A stretch of 64,000 nt of DNA from contig JANQJU010000017.1 in NCBI GenBank assembly GCA_028281495.1, positions 109,109 through 173,108 of the forward strand, written 5' to 3'. Below are positions 63,455 through 64,000 of the stretch, piece after piece. The translations under genes and the position numbers were made by a program. Source of the stretch: SAR324 cluster bacterium (GTDB lineage: Bacteria > SAR324 > NAC60-12). The number at the start of each line of letters is the position of its first letter. Positions within the stretch are counted from its first letter, which is position 1. Below the pieces are notes generated by a model. The model did not search any database. It was not told where the DNA came from and saw only the letters and a program-made list of their open reading frames with translations.

Positions 63455-64000
63455 ATGAGTGCAGATGAGTTTGATTTTGATGAAGGCGCAGACGGCTTAG
63501 GGGACTTAGATCTCGACACCCTCGATCTGGGCGAGGACAACACAGCCGGTACCGAATTCGATTTTAGTGACGATGGCTCAGGAGGCGATCTCGATCTTGG
63601 AGATCTGGATCTTGGAGGGGATTCTGGAGGGGATCTCGACCTAAATGGAATAGGTGATGCTGGAGATGATTTCGACCTCGGAGGAATCGATGAGGCCGGG
63701 GGTGGAGACCTAGATCTCGGGGGGGTGGACGAAGGAGGAGGTGATTTCGACCTCGGAGGAATCGATGAGGCTGGGGGTGGAGACTTGGACCTCGGAGGAA
63801 TGGACGCAGGAGGAGGTGATTTCGACCTCGGAGGAATCGATGAGGCTGAGGGTGGAGACTTGGACCTCGGAGGAATGGACGCAGGAGGAGGTGATTTCGA
63901 CCTCGGAGGAATCGATGAGGCCAGTGGTGATGATTTCGGGATTGCAGACGAAGGGTCCGACCTCAGTCTAGATGGTATGGATGGGGGGGATAGTGGCATG
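63455..64000 (+). CDS. Asp/Gly-rich repetitive protein, 5' part
   Basis: The frame is open from ATG 63455 (AGGAG 4-6 bp upstream) to the right edge, so the gene continues outside the window. It begins MSADEFDFDEGADGLGDLDL and is almost entirely Asp, Gly, Leu and Glu, with repeats of FDLGGIDEA and DLDLGGMDAG encoded by a 75-bp DNA repeat. Such acidic repeats may bind calcium or act as a disordered linker ahead of another domain. No signal peptide. The antisense frame on this stretch, rich in Ser/Pro/Arg, is a shadow. Confidence 0.75.
   Translation, partial: MSADEFDFDEGADGLGDLDLDTLDLGEDNTAGTEFDFSDDGSGGDLDLGDLDLGGDSGGDLDLNGIGDAGDDFDLGGIDEAGGGDLDLGGVDEGGGDFDLGGIDEAGGGDLDLGGMDAGGGDFDLGGIDEAEGGDLDLGGMDAGGGDFDLGGIDEASGDDFGIADEGSDLSLDGMDGGDSGM
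63668..63925 (+). repeat. 75-bp tandem repeat within Asp/Gly-rich gene
   Basis: The segment GATTTCGACCTCGGAGGAAT recurs at 75-bp steps (about 63668, 63743, 63818 and 63893). Units two and three are nearly identical; the first is more diverged and the last is partial. Each unit encodes 25 residues, so copy-number change keeps the frame. Confidence 0.9.

Noticed and set aside
63668..63925. CRISPR-like array
   Set aside because: The repeats are contiguous 75-bp coding units without unique spacers.
63442..63999. Antisense Ser/Pro/Arg-rich frame
   Set aside because: It arises from the complement of the Asp/Gly repeat; the + strand frame has an ATG with a ribosome site, while this one has neither.

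Overview
No rRNA, tRNA or CRISPR array was seen. The window looks like one chromosomal segment of a Gram-negative, signalling-rich bacterium. Many proteins carry signal peptides or lipoboxes, most starts have Shine-Dalgarno sites, and base composition looks mid-40s % GC by eye. The mix is two-component and chemosensory genes, class III cyclases, NTT-HEAT transporter, CHASE2/DUF928, DUF2851, GlnD-like and many TPR/Sel1 proteins. This would fit a deltaproteobacterial, SAR324-like or similarly deep-branching lineage. That placement is a guess: no marker gene in the window settles it.

Layout. 1-5.1 kb: the 3' end of a class III nucleotidyl cyclase, converging on a cyclic-nucleotide-binding protein that overlaps the end of a 1268-residue MFS/NTT-like transporter with HEAT repeats. 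5.3-10.0 kb: two membrane proteins with the same sensor half, one ending in an RsbW-like ATPase and the other in an RsbU/SpoIIE-like PP2C phosphatase. 10.2-13.0 kb: a PAS histidine kinase and a sigma54-type NtrC-family regulator. 13.0-20.8 kb: a chemosensory cluster (triple CheW, CheB, CheR, CheY, a second receiver, and a large CheA) with no MCP gene. 21-24.6 kb: a small unknown protein, a secreted FecR-caspase-barrel-like protein, and an AmmeMemoRadiSam-type radical SAM enzyme.

24.6-32.9 kb is the most interesting part: a tightly coupled operon of a 68-residue protein, a 299-residue helical protein, a double AAA+ ATPase, a RavA/MoxR-type AAA+ ATPase, a CNPRR-type coiled-coil protein and a TPR-like protein, followed by a DUF4336-like protein on the opposite strand and a 503-residue protein with a TPR-like tail. 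It resembles the ternary NTP-dependent conflict systems (FtsH-like AAA+, MoxR and accessory X proteins), but I see no vWA gene. Its right end abuts decayed genes: a truncated LysR regulator and the last ~28 codons of a zinc/quinone-type alcohol dehydrogenase.

33.7-48.5 kb: a lipase-like lipoprotein, nagA, a TPR lipoprotein, a membrane-bound cyclase, a sulfatase, a kinase-like/BioD-like pair, a small secreted helical protein, another TPR lipoprotein, a LacI-family regulator and two tandem TMTC-like membrane-TPR proteins. 48.6-56.4 kb: a phosphoesterase-Sel1 fusion, a DegT-type aminotransferase, the NAD salvage pair pncB-pncA, a DUF2851 protein and a DUF2064-type glycosyltransferase. 56.4-64 kb: DUF928 plus CHASE2-cyclase, a GlnD-like protein, an HNH protein, and the start of an Asp/Gly-rich protein built on a 75-bp tandem repeat and running off the right edge.
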